A stretch of DNA of 64,000 nucleotides, taken from assembly GCF_900107795.1 (NCBI RefSeq), contig NZ_FNRL01000027.1, positions 1 through 64,000 on the forward strand. The letters run 5' to 3'. The notes beneath the pieces are model-generated. The model was not told the DNA's origin, searched no databases, and saw only the letters and a list, made by a program, of their open reading frames with translations. Origin of the DNA: Chitinophaga terrae (ex Kim and Jung 2007). GTDB lineage: Bacteria; Bacteroidota; Bacteroidia; Chitinophagales; Chitinophagaceae. Shown piece by piece: positions 38,684 to 48,133 of the stretch. The stretch's first letter is position 1. Each line of letters opens with the position of its first letter. Both the position numbers and the translations under genes were made by a program.

Positions 38684-39283
38684 CTAAGAAATTTCCTTTA
38701 TTTCATATGGGTCATGCGTGATTTCATAATACTTCCCATTGTCATCCATGCCAATAAAATCACCATCCTCGAGGTCCTGAAGGTGATAATAAATCTTACC
38801 GTCAAGTTCTACCTCATAAACATCATCGGGAGACACTGACCTAACATACGCAGGTTTCAACAAAGGTCTAATTTTATCATATAAGGGGTTAATATCATAT
38901 TGTATTTTCAGATCACTTACATCAATTTTATTAATATCGATGGATATCTTTTTATTATTTGGTGTTGAATAACCTATTACTAATCCATGAGAGATATGAA
39001 TTTCAAAATCAATAAAAGATTTTGACACCTCATCATACACTCTTACCCCTTTAATTTCGAATCCATTGTCCTGCTTTCTTTCAAATTTACCTACCACATC
39101 GCGATTGTAGCTAAAACCAACATAATTTGGGATAGGAGTAGAAATAAAAAAAACTCGTTTAAGTATTCCCTCTTCAACTTGATCGCACAAATAATGAAAT
39201 TCGGGTGGCATTTTCGAGAAAACGTTAATGAGTAGTTGTCGTTCCCACAATTCCACTTTTGTTCGTTTAAAAAGATTAAGCAT
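38684..39283 (-). CDS. Putative immunity protein for the main RHS toxin
   Basis: This 199-aa cytosolic protein begins 3 bp after the stop codon of the RHS toxin gene, so the two are translationally linked. It is a paralogue of the protein at 37581-38180 (see MLNLFKRTKVELWERQ, then IDFEIHISHGLVIGYSTP, then the conserved end LQDLEDGDFIGMDDNGKYY). No known immunity domain is recognisable to me. Placement immediately after a variable toxin tip, small size and lack of a signal fit a neutralising partner in the producer's cytoplasm. Codons are visibly more A/T-rich than in the surrounding metabolic genes. Confidence 0.78.
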   Translation of the reverse strand: MLNLFKRTKVELWERQLLINVFSKMPPEFHYLCDQVEEGILKRVFFISTPIPNYVGFSYNRDVVGKFERKQDNGFEIKGVRVYDEVSKSFIDFEIHISHGLVIGYSTPNNKKISIDINKIDVSDLKIQYDINPLYDKIRPLLKPAYVRSVSPDDVYEVELDGKIYYHLQDLEDGDFIGMDDNGKYYEITHDPYEIKEIS

Positions 39284-39286
39284 AAG

Positions 39287-42200
39287 TCAATTAAAAGATT
39301 TGGTGAACCAATTATACTTCCTGAACCAACCAACGTCAGGTTTTAGTCCAGCTCTTAAAAATCTGAAGCGATAAGAATCAATCAATGAATGTTGAATAGT
39401 GTTAAGTTTCCAGACATTTAGTCTATTATTTACCAACCAATTTGGCAAATTATATGCACGTTGAGTCCTTTGTGTAATAAATATGTGCGCAAATTCTTCA
39501 CTTATTCTTTGTTTAACTTTTGTCCCTGCTGCATTCGTTGTTGGTATTTCTGCTAACGTTTCTGTTCCTCCTCTTGCCGCTTTATATTGATTAAACGTCT
39601 TTCCTCCTCGAAACCACTTTAAAAATCTAGCTTTCAAAGATAACCTCTGACCCGCTGCAATCGCTCCTTGCTCAGCAGCTATAGTAATCCCACTCGCTGC
39701 AATTGCTTCAAGACCAAAACCTGCAATTATCTCAACTCCAGGTGCAAAGTAGTCCGTAACGAATATAAATGATTTTATTTGACTTCCAACTGCGTCCGCG
39801 AACGCCTGGGATGACCACTCGTAAGGTGCAGATACGCGTTGGGAGGCAGGGAAGCCATCAATTAGCCTATTTGCCGAAATGGTAACTTCAGGCAAATTGA
39901 TCTGGCGCATTGGTTGGTAGGCAGCCTTTATTGCATTATTCCATTTGGCCACATCAAGATCAAATTTCGGTCGATTGGCAGCACTGGCAGCTATGGCAAT
40001 CCGACTAAAGCCATTTGCTTCAAAATTGCGGAATAAGCCATCAAATGTGCTATTAGATAGCCGTGAGCCATACACCGTAACTCCATCGAGTTCAATAGCG
40101 GGCATACCGCCTTGTCCGAACCCAAAAGCATATTGAAGCCATGTCCAGAATGGGTCATCACCGTCTGGATCTGCAAAAGACATTGGATTGTTGAAATTGC
40201 TATTGTATGGTGAAATACCTGTATAGTCGAAAGCAGCGGGGTCCATCTGCCACCAACGGCCAATCTGTGGATCTAGCGTCCTGTATAACGCGTCATATTG
40301 GTTTAACCCTATCTCCGTTGTCTGTTCTATGCCGTTATAATTGAACCTATTTTCGGCATAGCGATTTTTCAGCGCCCTGGAACTGATGCCGGCCATGGTG
40401 AGCCCAAACGGATAATAGTGCGTTTCTTCAAGAAGGGGACCAGCATTGTGCGTAACTACAATATTGTCAAAATACACATCCTGAATACTTTCATTGCTGG
40501 TATAGACGTATAAAAAACCTGTCTTGCTGACAACAAACCGGCCAGTTGCAAGAGTCTGTAGCTGATCCGGACTTCCCTGCACCTGTCTTACCCCGCTGTT
40601 GGCATCGACCATGTTCAACTGTTCATCAAAAAGCACATAACTTAGGTATGCCTTCGGCATATTCGCCTGATTTTGTGTTGGGTCCTTTTGCTGCAATTGT
40701 TGATAACCAGCGCTGGAAAAGCTTGTTGCAATCGGAGAACCACTACCTGTTCCATTTCCATGTGGCCCATCTGATGGGGCGGCGGGATTAGCCACAAATG
40801 CCTGGACGATGGCCGTTAGCATGGCCGATGGCGTAGTGCTGGAGGTACTGGCAGCGGTAGATTTATAAAAAGCCTTAGCCCCGATCTGAATGGTATCTCC
40901 GGACATTACACGAAGCACCAGTGCGGGTCCTATCTTGTTCCCGCCTGCACTTGCGTTCAGCTTGGAAACATAATCATTTGGAGAGGTAGTGGGATCTGAT
41001 GGGTAACCAACTGGCTTTGCCGCCCGGGTAGTATTAATATTGGCAAAAAGCGCATTCTCAGTGGCAGAATTGGCCGATTCCATCGTTGCCGCATATACAG
41101 CAGCAGATGTCTCTTCAGTTAAAACTAACCGGGTATTGCCAAGGTGGTCTGTTAGGAAATAATCATACACCGGTATAGGACTTAATCCCGTGCGATAAAT
41201 CATTCTCACCCTGCCCTCATCGGTTCCAAAATAAATTAGTGAATCATTTCTATAAACAAACCCATTCAGGTAATCATATGTACTGGTAGAAGCAGGCGGT
41301 GTAAGGTCAGTTACCTTTTTTCTATGTTTATTGCCTGCGGCGTCAAACACGTTTTCCAAATAACCCTTGCCCGTTATCGCTATGCTATCCGGAAGACTCA
41401 GATAGTTGTATCGCTTTACAACTAGTGATCTGTTATTATCGGTCACAAGGTTACCGCTGTTATCAAAAGTGTAGTCTTGCGTTTCATTATTGGCGCTCTC
41501 ACGAAAATCGCCAAGTTGGCTTTGAGCATCATTTCTTTTATCAGTTACAAAACGGAGCTGATTGCTATTAGGCGCATAACCGAACTTCAGACTATCTATT
41601 GCCACTATCGACACCCCCTTCATACCCATCTGCTGAAATCCCAAGATGTTGCCATTCACATCATAGGAAAGATCTTTAAGAGTATAATCTACTTTATCTT
41701 TTGTCCAATTGGCAGCACCTTGGTTTTGCTGTGAGAAATCCGCCGTTGTGATTCGACCAGCCGCATCGTAGGTAAATCCAAGAGATCTGGCTATCCCATC
41801 ACCTCTCGACTTCCAGCGAGTGCCGGCTAACTCACCCCCGTACTGATTGGTGCTGTATCCATAATCATATGCCAGGTCCTGTCCAAACCAGTTACTGGTA
41901 CTGTTAGCCGTGTTGATAAAGTCTTTATTGACCGTTTTGACATCTCCCTGGATATCATATTCATAATTCTGCGTCTCAATGGCATTAGCGCCATTAATGC
42001 CTATGCGCTTGGTCTTAACCTGGTTTGCCTCATTATAGGAATAGGAAGCAAGTGTTTTAACAGGCGTAGCATTATCATTCACCTGGGTAGAGACGTCTAC
42101 AAGATTGCCCGCAGCATCATAGCGCAGCATACGTAACACGGTTGTCTGCGGTGTCACCGTACTACGCGGGTTGGTATGACGAAGGTAAGTACTCAGCACT

Positions 42201-43714
42201 TTACCCGAAAAGTCATAAAGAAATGTGGCTACTTCCTTGCCTGCATTGAGATTATCGGAGATTTGCTGAATTTTTCTGCCTTTATCATTGTAGTAAATGG
42301 TAGTAGCAAGAAACTGGGTGGTATTAAGCACCCGGAGCCTTACGCCGGTAAGTTGGGAAATGGTTCGGTGGCTAATTCCAGTATTTATTTCCGCATATGG
42401 GTTTGTTCCCGCCTGAGGTTTTGTCAGATCCGTACTGACTGCCGCCTGCACGCCCGGAAACGAGTAGTTGTCGTCATAGTAAAAGAATGCCAGATCTGTC
42501 AGCAAAGACGCAGAAAATGGGAATGTACCAGGTGTAGCAGCATTAACCTGGCTTTGCACTGCATCACGCGTTACTGCCCCCGATTGGTATAGAGCAACAC
42601 GGGTTATCCTGTCAAGATCATCGTAATAGGCAAGTGTCCATTGTCCTTTTGATTTCAGATTACCGTCACGCCATAAAACAGGTCTGTTTTTGGTATCATA
42701 AACAGTTTCCAATGAATCGGCCCCCGGAGGCTTCGCAATGATATTGCGCCCGCGTTCATCATAGCGAAAGCCATAACATAGACCCGCAGCTACGCCACTC
42801 AAACTCCACGAACCCAGCACCGATTGAACGGCAAGCGGGGGAATAACATAATTAAGATTACCCAGTGCGTCATATACAAAATAGGTACATAGCCAACCTA
42901 CATGCCCGGCGCCCGGGCTTGCCGTCGCCTGCACCTTACGCAGCACTATTTGCCCGGCGCGATCCTGAAACTCCACAGTTTTGAATCCCCGCTGGTCTGT
43001 ATAGATGGTTTTATATAGCTGACCGGCTGCATATAAACCGGTGGAAACCGGAATGGCATTTCCTGCCTGCGCGACCCAGATCCGTACCGAGTCGGCAGTT
43101 ACATTGGATGAGGTATACTCCGTGACGGGCCTGTTGCCTCCCTCCTTGGCCCAACTGCTACCAGGTTGGAACACTTTAATAGGGGTAGATGACGGGGAAC
43201 TTTCAAATTCAGTTTGCTGGTAAAAAATACTGTCTGCCGCAACGCCAGGATTAAGCGTCGCATTTCTATAAAATGTACGCTGTCCGCCTACCGGGTCAAG
43301 TTTGAATTTACCATCATTCATATTGGCCGTCTGCGCGCTATAGGGAAGCAACTCATATTGACTACGCCCAAACACATCGTATAAATAGGGTTGCACAAAG
43401 TCTTTTCCTGTCGGGCTAATGCCCTTAGCAACTTCCTGGACTATCCTTCCCCAGCTATCCGTATACTGGGTATACTGGCGGACTTCGCCTACTGTCCTGG
43501 CGGTAGCGGTTACGGTTATTGGATCTTGTGTGGGCATTTGAGGCTCCCAACTGCGAACATAACTAATCGTTGGATTTACATAGGCATTTGGCTGGGGCGC
43601 GGGAATTGCTACCGGGCGAGTTGAGGTAGACGGGGTTACCTGTGAAGTTCCCTTAATAGCCAGTAACAAGCATACTACCAACAACCAAGAAAAATATTTG
43701 GAGTTTAATAACAT
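39287..43714 (-). CDS. RHS repeat polymorphic toxin with DUF6443-like front and unknown C-terminal toxin
   Basis: This large exported protein has about 1475 aa when started at 43714, where MLLNSKYFSWLLVVCLLLA forms a signal peptide; the longest frame reaches 43771 and overlaps the upstream gene. The front (SYVRSWEPQMPT, QYTDSWGRIVQEVAKG) is DUF6443-like. YD/RHS repeats follow for some 900 residues, then the RHS-associated core near residues 1150-1210 (NQYDALYRTLDPQIGRWWQ, ISPYNSNFNNPMSFADPDGD). The last 150 residues are the variable toxin tip, with His residues in FAHIFITQR and TIQHSLID; its activity is unknown. The immunity gene follows after 3 bp. Confidence 0.92.
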   Translation of the reverse strand: MLLNSKYFSWLLVVCLLLAIKGTSQVTPSTSTRPVAIPAPQPNAYVNPTISYVRSWEPQMPTQDPITVTATARTVGEVRQYTQYTDSWGRIVQEVAKGISPTGKDFVQPYLYDVFGRSQYELLPYSAQTANMNDGKFKLDPVGGQRTFYRNATLNPGVAADSIFYQQTEFESSPSSTPIKVFQPGSSWAKEGGNRPVTEYTSSNVTADSVRIWVAQAGNAIPVSTGLYAAGQLYKTIYTDQRGFKTVEFQDRAGQIVLRKVQATASPGAGHVGWLCTYFVYDALGNLNYVIPPLAVQSVLGSWSLSGVAAGLCYGFRYDERGRNIIAKPPGADSLETVYDTKNRPVLWRDGNLKSKGQWTLAYYDDLDRITRVALYQSGAVTRDAVQSQVNAATPGTFPFSASLLTDLAFFYYDDNYSFPGVQAAVSTDLTKPQAGTNPYAEINTGISHRTISQLTGVRLRVLNTTQFLATTIYYNDKGRKIQQISDNLNAGKEVATFLYDFSGKVLSTYLRHTNPRSTVTPQTTVLRMLRYDAAGNLVDVSTQVNDNATPVKTLASYSYNEANQVKTKRIGINGANAIETQNYEYDIQGDVKTVNKDFINTANSTSNWFGQDLAYDYGYSTNQYGGELAGTRWKSRGDGIARSLGFTYDAAGRITTADFSQQNQGAANWTKDKVDYTLKDLSYDVNGNILGFQQMGMKGVSIVAIDSLKFGYAPNSNQLRFVTDKRNDAQSQLGDFRESANNETQDYTFDNSGNLVTDNNRSLVVKRYNYLSLPDSIAITGKGYLENVFDAAGNKHRKKVTDLTPPASTSTYDYLNGFVYRNDSLIYFGTDEGRVRMIYRTGLSPIPVYDYFLTDHLGNTRLVLTEETSAAVYAATMESANSATENALFANINTTRAAKPVGYPSDPTTSPNDYVSKLNASAGGNKIGPALVLRVMSGDTIQIGAKAFYKSTAASTSSTTPSAMLTAIVQAFVANPAAPSDGPHGNGTGSGSPIATSFSSAGYQQLQQKDPTQNQANMPKAYLSYVLFDEQLNMVDANSGVRQVQGSPDQLQTLATGRFVVSKTGFLYVYTSNESIQDVYFDNIVVTHNAGPLLEETHYYPFGLTMAGISSRALKNRYAENRFNYNGIEQTTEIGLNQYDALYRTLDPQIGRWWQMDPAAFDYTGISPYNSNFNNPMSFADPDGDDPFWTWLQYAFGFGQGGMPAIELDGVTVYGSRLSNSTFDGLFRNFEANGFSRIAIAASAANRPKFDLDVAKWNNAIKAAYQPMRQINLPEVTISANRLIDGFPASQRVSAPYEWSSQAFADAVGSQIKSFIFVTDYFAPGVEIIAGFGLEAIAASGITIAAEQGAIAAGQRLSLKARFLKWFRGGKTFNQYKAARGGTETLAEIPTTNAAGTKVKQRISEEFAHIFITQRTQRAYNLPNWLVNNRLNVWKLNTIQHSLIDSYRFRFLRAGLKPDVGWFRKYNWFTKSFN

Positions 43715-43745
43715 GATCTGGAATTTTTCGATTAACATTTTGGGG

Positions 43746-46700
43746 TCAAGGACAAGCGACATACCTGCCATAGTATTTTATGCTATGTGATCCGTCTGAG
43801 AACCTGTACCAATAGCCTTCCCTACATCGCGTCCCTCCGTCCACATAGTCTACAAACGTTTCTTTAAAGCCTTTTTCACACCTGCCATTTATTACGGCCC
43901 TGTCTTCTCCCAAACACTGGCACTGTCCATTTTGGTTAGCATAATTTTGCCCGTTTGTTTGAACATCGCCGTATGCTAGGTTATTGGCCGTTTCCTGATC
44001 ATCGGCTACATAAGTACCCGCCGGAACGGTGTAGGGGACAGACGACGGTGTAAATCCAATACCGCAACCTTGTTTGGTAAATACCTGTGTAACGGCCACA
44101 TTGCTGTAACTGCCACCTCCGCAGGTCTCCGGCTGCCCGTAATAGTTGTAACAAATCCTTTTCAAAATGTTACCATACTGGTCACGCACAATACTCAGCC
44201 GGCTCATACCGTCATATTCATAAAACTTTACCCTACCATTCTGATCTGATTCCGAACTGATATTGCCTGATGGCAGGTAGGTGTAGGTGCCGATGACGGC
44301 ATCTGTTGGATATACCCTCACTTCGTCGATGGCGTCCCCCTCGGTCAGTGTCATACCATTTGTATACGGTTTAGCAATGTATGTCCATTGTGTCCCTGTT
44401 CTATACCAGTAATCAATACGATAAGAACGGCTGTTGGGGATGGTAAAGGGAACCGTGAAATCGCCAGGTTTAAACCGCTGACCAATAAATGGCTTACCAA
44501 CTGACAAATAACTGCTGTCTTCAAAACTTTCGTAATAAAACTCGGCAGCAACCGTATTGGTTTGATCTGTATAATAGCTATAATAGACGCGGTTAGGATT
44601 GGCTGATGTAGTAGGGCTTACAGCAAATTGATCTGTCGTTAAAGTATATATTCCTGCCTTTAAATTGCCGAAGATGATGCTAACCGGGTAGGTACTTTTC
44701 CTGTTATCCCATGTTTCATTGAGTGTGCCAGGAGACAACACCTTGCATAAGTATCCTGATTTGGTAATTGCCGGACTGCCACCAGTAAGCGTATAATGGC
44801 AATAACGGGATTCTGGCGACAGTACCTCTAGTTTGATATAAACCGTTCCGGGCTGTGACAGCGTGAACGTAACTGATTTGGTTTCTCCAACATTAGCCGT
44901 AATGGTTCCTGATGTCGCTGCACCAGGTGATGCGTTAACCTTATCCTGACGTGCCGCGTTGGCATTCTGAACAACAGCGACCACACGCTCACCATTATAG
45001 CCCCACTTATAACTTTGTTTAGGACCAGCCTGGGATACAATGGTCACCACCCTGCCACTATCATCGTAGGTAATAGCCTGCTGACGAATATTTAACGATG
45101 GTAACCGGTTGAGAACTGCCGGATTAAAATTACCAGCCGCACTTGCCGGTAAAGGAGCCGACGTTTGAAGCTGGAATTGTTGCTCGACGTTAATATTCCC
45201 TGTTATCTGCGGTTTAAAATCGCTTATTGTTGCATCCAACAAGAATTGGGCGCCAGGTCTTAGCTGCCATGTTTCACGAGACACCAGCGTGCTAATGGCG
45301 CCTGCGTCTTTAAGTCTGTTTAAGGCGGCTAAGGAGCTGCCGTAATCAGCAGCGTAATAGTAACGTTCCTGAATTGTGTCGCCTATGCTGTTAACGGAAG
45401 TAATTGTCTTTGGGTAATAATAGTTGACATCATTAACATAGGTCTTTGTGGTTTGAGTCACAAGTCCTGTACTATCGTAATCCTTCATTACAGTACTGGT
45501 TAGTTCCGCATTACCGGCAAGGGGATAATAACCATCAGATATTATTTTTGTTCTCGACGCCGCGTTGGGAGCAAAGCTGTTTTCAAAGCACATCAGCATT
45601 TTGGTAGCCTTATATCTGGCAGAATATTGAGAGGTAGGATTTAGAGCCCTCTGGGTGAATTTGTATGTATTTATCAGTTCGGATACTGGGCGGTTATTTT
45701 TATCTAATTCAAGTTTTCTCTTCAATAGACCATACATCCAGGGCAAACAACGTGTTCTGTCGGAATATGGAGCGGAAAGGACAGGCACTGCCAATGCAAA
45801 ATCCGACGGTGAGGTAAACTCGTAGATTGTCTTTCCTATATTACTGCTGCCACTTCCCTCCAGCACCTCCACCCGCTGATACATGTGTGGCAACAGATTG
45901 TTTTTGGAGGGGTGATTGCTTAGCTGGTAGGCATTAGTTATTGAATCTGACCTTGGCGTAGTCGGGGATGATGAGGGCTGGAACAAATTTGAAATAATAG
46001 TAATTGCCATCGCTGCAAATATGTTGAAAGACAATTGCCCGGAGATCTGGGCAAAGCTCAGGCTATTGGCGTAGGCATTGATGGCAATAGGCGCAGCGGC
46101 CATACCGACATTATAGGCCATATTGGCCGCATAGTACCTGGAAGTACCAAACGGAATGATAGAAGTGGTAACAACCGTATCTTTATACAGGGGAGGTTCA
46201 TATCCCCAGGCAGAAATGGTACTGTCCTCCCTGACATAGCGATATTCCCTGATTACTTTTTTGTTGCTGTCTAACATGTCAGTTAAAATTGTTCTACCAA
46301 CACGGACACCTCCTGTGTTTACAACACTTGCGCCATATTTTTCATTATTTATTTGATACTCGAAATTAAGCCGACCACCAGTCGGATAAGTGACCTGCTT
46401 CAAAGTTCCCAAAACTGCCTCTCCATTGCCATTAACATTTCGCTGATTTTCACTAGATAAACCTCTGGCGTTATTGAAAGTCGTATTATCATTACTGTAA
46501 TAATCGTATAAGGTACTTCCATTAAAATAGCCAAAATGATCTTGAGCGGCCCAGGTTCTTGGTGGTACATAAGAGGCGACGCCAGACAGGTTTTTGTCAT
46601 GATAATAGTCAAAAAGATAAGGAGGCTCCATCGAGGTAAACTGACCCGTCTTCTGCACTGACCATAATGCAAGCCTTGCATCCGGTAACTCCGCAGCGGG

Positions 46701-47825
46701 AAAAACATAATCGAAATCACGGTATTTCTCTCTTGAAAAATACCGGTACTTGAAAAGGTAGCCGGATGCGGTTTGTCCTTTACTTTTTATTAATATTTGC
46801 TTGAGTGGCTTTTCTCCTGGCATATCGGCCTGGGCGTCATAATAGGTAAAATCCACACTTGTATTACTTGCGCTAATAGAAATATTCTGTAGTCGTTTTT
46901 TCGTTCCTGAATACCAGTGCTGTATTGTTTGTGTTGAAAAATCTTGTTTGTAGTCCGGGGGCGATGTCATAACTGTATATATCCCTTCATAACCTGTCAC
47001 ATAACTCAAAGGATAGTCTGAATAATTGAAGGTAATGGTATGGCCAGTAAACGGATCAAATATTTCGGACAGATGCCAGGCTGTCACCACACTGTAGGGT
47101 GATATGTTTTTATTTTGATAGATCAGCGTTTGTCCCGAGCTTGTTGTGACCTGGCTGCCCTTCTCATAAGTAACAATGTTTGAGGTTTCGATGGCCGAAA
47201 ACTTATATTTTATCCCTTTCTCGTCGGTAATGATAAACCCATTGATTCGCGTGATAATATTAGCTGCGCGCTGGTCCTTTTCTGTCTTTTCGATTGACAG
47301 CATAAAATTTGCACCTGGAAAAATATACCCATCTTTAGTAAGAGTAAAGCTACCGGACCTATTACCAAAGCGGAAAACAAACATATCCAATTCGCGGTCT
47401 GCAATCACCGAAGAATCAGGGCGGTAAGAGTTAATTTGACTGGTACCTAACGGTATCCAGGCAGCCTTTGCGGGAATTCCAGCAGCCATATTGTAGGGAG
47501 AATATAAGTATCCGTCAGCATACCTGACGCCTCCATATGTGCCTCCAATCTGGTCGTCTGGTTCACCGACTGTAGCACGTACGATGCTGCCACCCACAAG
47601 CAGCTCCCATCCCAGGCCTACAATACCGGGCGTTTCATTAACTTTTATTCCACCGCCACCCGAATAATTCAAACTAATGGTCGTTTTTAATCTCTCCCCA
47701 TCATCGTAGTTAAATAAGGGCAAACTAAAAGTTGCTTTTCCGGTAGGTAGGTCTACCTGGGCCTTCGCAATACTAAAAAACAGTAACAGGAAAACGGATA
47801 AGGGTTTACATTTTTTTAGGGACAT
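43746..47825 (-). CDS. Large exported RHS-partner protein with C-terminal DUF5977-like end
   Basis: This 1359-aa protein has a signal peptide (LSVFLLLFFSIAKAQ). Its N-terminal region (VDLPTGKATFSLPLFNYDDGERL, then SLNYSGGGGIKVNETPGIVGLGWEL) resembles the SpvB/TcB-like front of secreted YD-repeat shells. A single clear YD repeat occurs near the end (GRVKFYEYDGMSRLSIVRDQYG), and the cysteine-rich tail (NLAYGDVQTNGQNYANQNGQC) looks like DUF5977. It ends 31 bp before the RHS toxin gene on the same strand. Such pairs are frequent in Bacteroidota; together they may build the cocoon that carries the toxin tip. The function is inferred. Confidence 0.82.
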   Translation of the reverse strand: MSLKKCKPLSVFLLLFFSIAKAQVDLPTGKATFSLPLFNYDDGERLKTTISLNYSGGGGIKVNETPGIVGLGWELLVGGSIVRATVGEPDDQIGGTYGGVRYADGYLYSPYNMAAGIPAKAAWIPLGTSQINSYRPDSSVIADRELDMFVFRFGNRSGSFTLTKDGYIFPGANFMLSIEKTEKDQRAANIITRINGFIITDEKGIKYKFSAIETSNIVTYEKGSQVTTSSGQTLIYQNKNISPYSVVTAWHLSEIFDPFTGHTITFNYSDYPLSYVTGYEGIYTVMTSPPDYKQDFSTQTIQHWYSGTKKRLQNISISASNTSVDFTYYDAQADMPGEKPLKQILIKSKGQTASGYLFKYRYFSREKYRDFDYVFPAAELPDARLALWSVQKTGQFTSMEPPYLFDYYHDKNLSGVASYVPPRTWAAQDHFGYFNGSTLYDYYSNDNTTFNNARGLSSENQRNVNGNGEAVLGTLKQVTYPTGGRLNFEYQINNEKYGASVVNTGGVRVGRTILTDMLDSNKKVIREYRYVREDSTISAWGYEPPLYKDTVVTTSIIPFGTSRYYAANMAYNVGMAAAPIAINAYANSLSFAQISGQLSFNIFAAMAITIISNLFQPSSSPTTPRSDSITNAYQLSNHPSKNNLLPHMYQRVEVLEGSGSSNIGKTIYEFTSPSDFALAVPVLSAPYSDRTRCLPWMYGLLKRKLELDKNNRPVSELINTYKFTQRALNPTSQYSARYKATKMLMCFENSFAPNAASRTKIISDGYYPLAGNAELTSTVMKDYDSTGLVTQTTKTYVNDVNYYYPKTITSVNSIGDTIQERYYYAADYGSSLAALNRLKDAGAISTLVSRETWQLRPGAQFLLDATISDFKPQITGNINVEQQFQLQTSAPLPASAAGNFNPAVLNRLPSLNIRQQAITYDDSGRVVTIVSQAGPKQSYKWGYNGERVVAVVQNANAARQDKVNASPGAATSGTITANVGETKSVTFTLSQPGTVYIKLEVLSPESRYCHYTLTGGSPAITKSGYLCKVLSPGTLNETWDNRKSTYPVSIIFGNLKAGIYTLTTDQFAVSPTTSANPNRVYYSYYTDQTNTVAAEFYYESFEDSSYLSVGKPFIGQRFKPGDFTVPFTIPNSRSYRIDYWYRTGTQWTYIAKPYTNGMTLTEGDAIDEVRVYPTDAVIGTYTYLPSGNISSESDQNGRVKFYEYDGMSRLSIVRDQYGNILKRICYNYYGQPETCGGGSYSNVAVTQVFTKQGCGIGFTPSSVPYTVPAGTYVADDQETANNLAYGDVQTNGQNYANQNGQCQCLGEDRAVINGRCEKGFKETFVDYVDGGTRCREGYWYRFSDGSHSIKYYGRYVACP

Positions 47826-48057
47826 ATAATCGATATTTTAGGGAACGGAGTTAATTGAAGTTCGGGATATAGGCTATCATCTAAACTTGCAGGTTAACCG
47901 AATCGAGACTTAGCAGATTTTCTACTCTTTTTTTGAAAATTAATACTTATTTTAATAATTAGGAATCCAAATTTTTACTTGGAAAGTTTAAAAAAGATAA
48001 TTCCTAAATATTATCATTCAGTGGCAGGATTTAATGGGGCACCCTTTAAAATAACCA
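47826..48057. other. Upstream region of the RHS operon
   Basis: No gene is visible. This AT-rich region should hold the promoter of the two-gene RHS unit on the - strand. I could not identify a clear -7 box. Confidence 0.4.
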
Positions 48058-48097
48058 GGGGCCGACTAAAAAGCTCTTTTACTTTTTGGTCAGCCCC
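48058..48097. terminator. Long hairpin terminator after the xus-type operon
   Basis: The arms GGGGCCGACTAAAAAG (48058-48073) and CTTTTTGGTCAGCCCC (48082-48097) pair over 16 positions with one wobble and one mismatch, around an 8-nt loop. It lies 36 bp past the stop codon of the last xus-type gene on the - strand. A related half-copy lies at 36797. Confidence 0.8.
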
Positions 48098-48133
48098 CAT
48101 CATTATTATCTGCACTTAAAGTTACAGCTCAAA

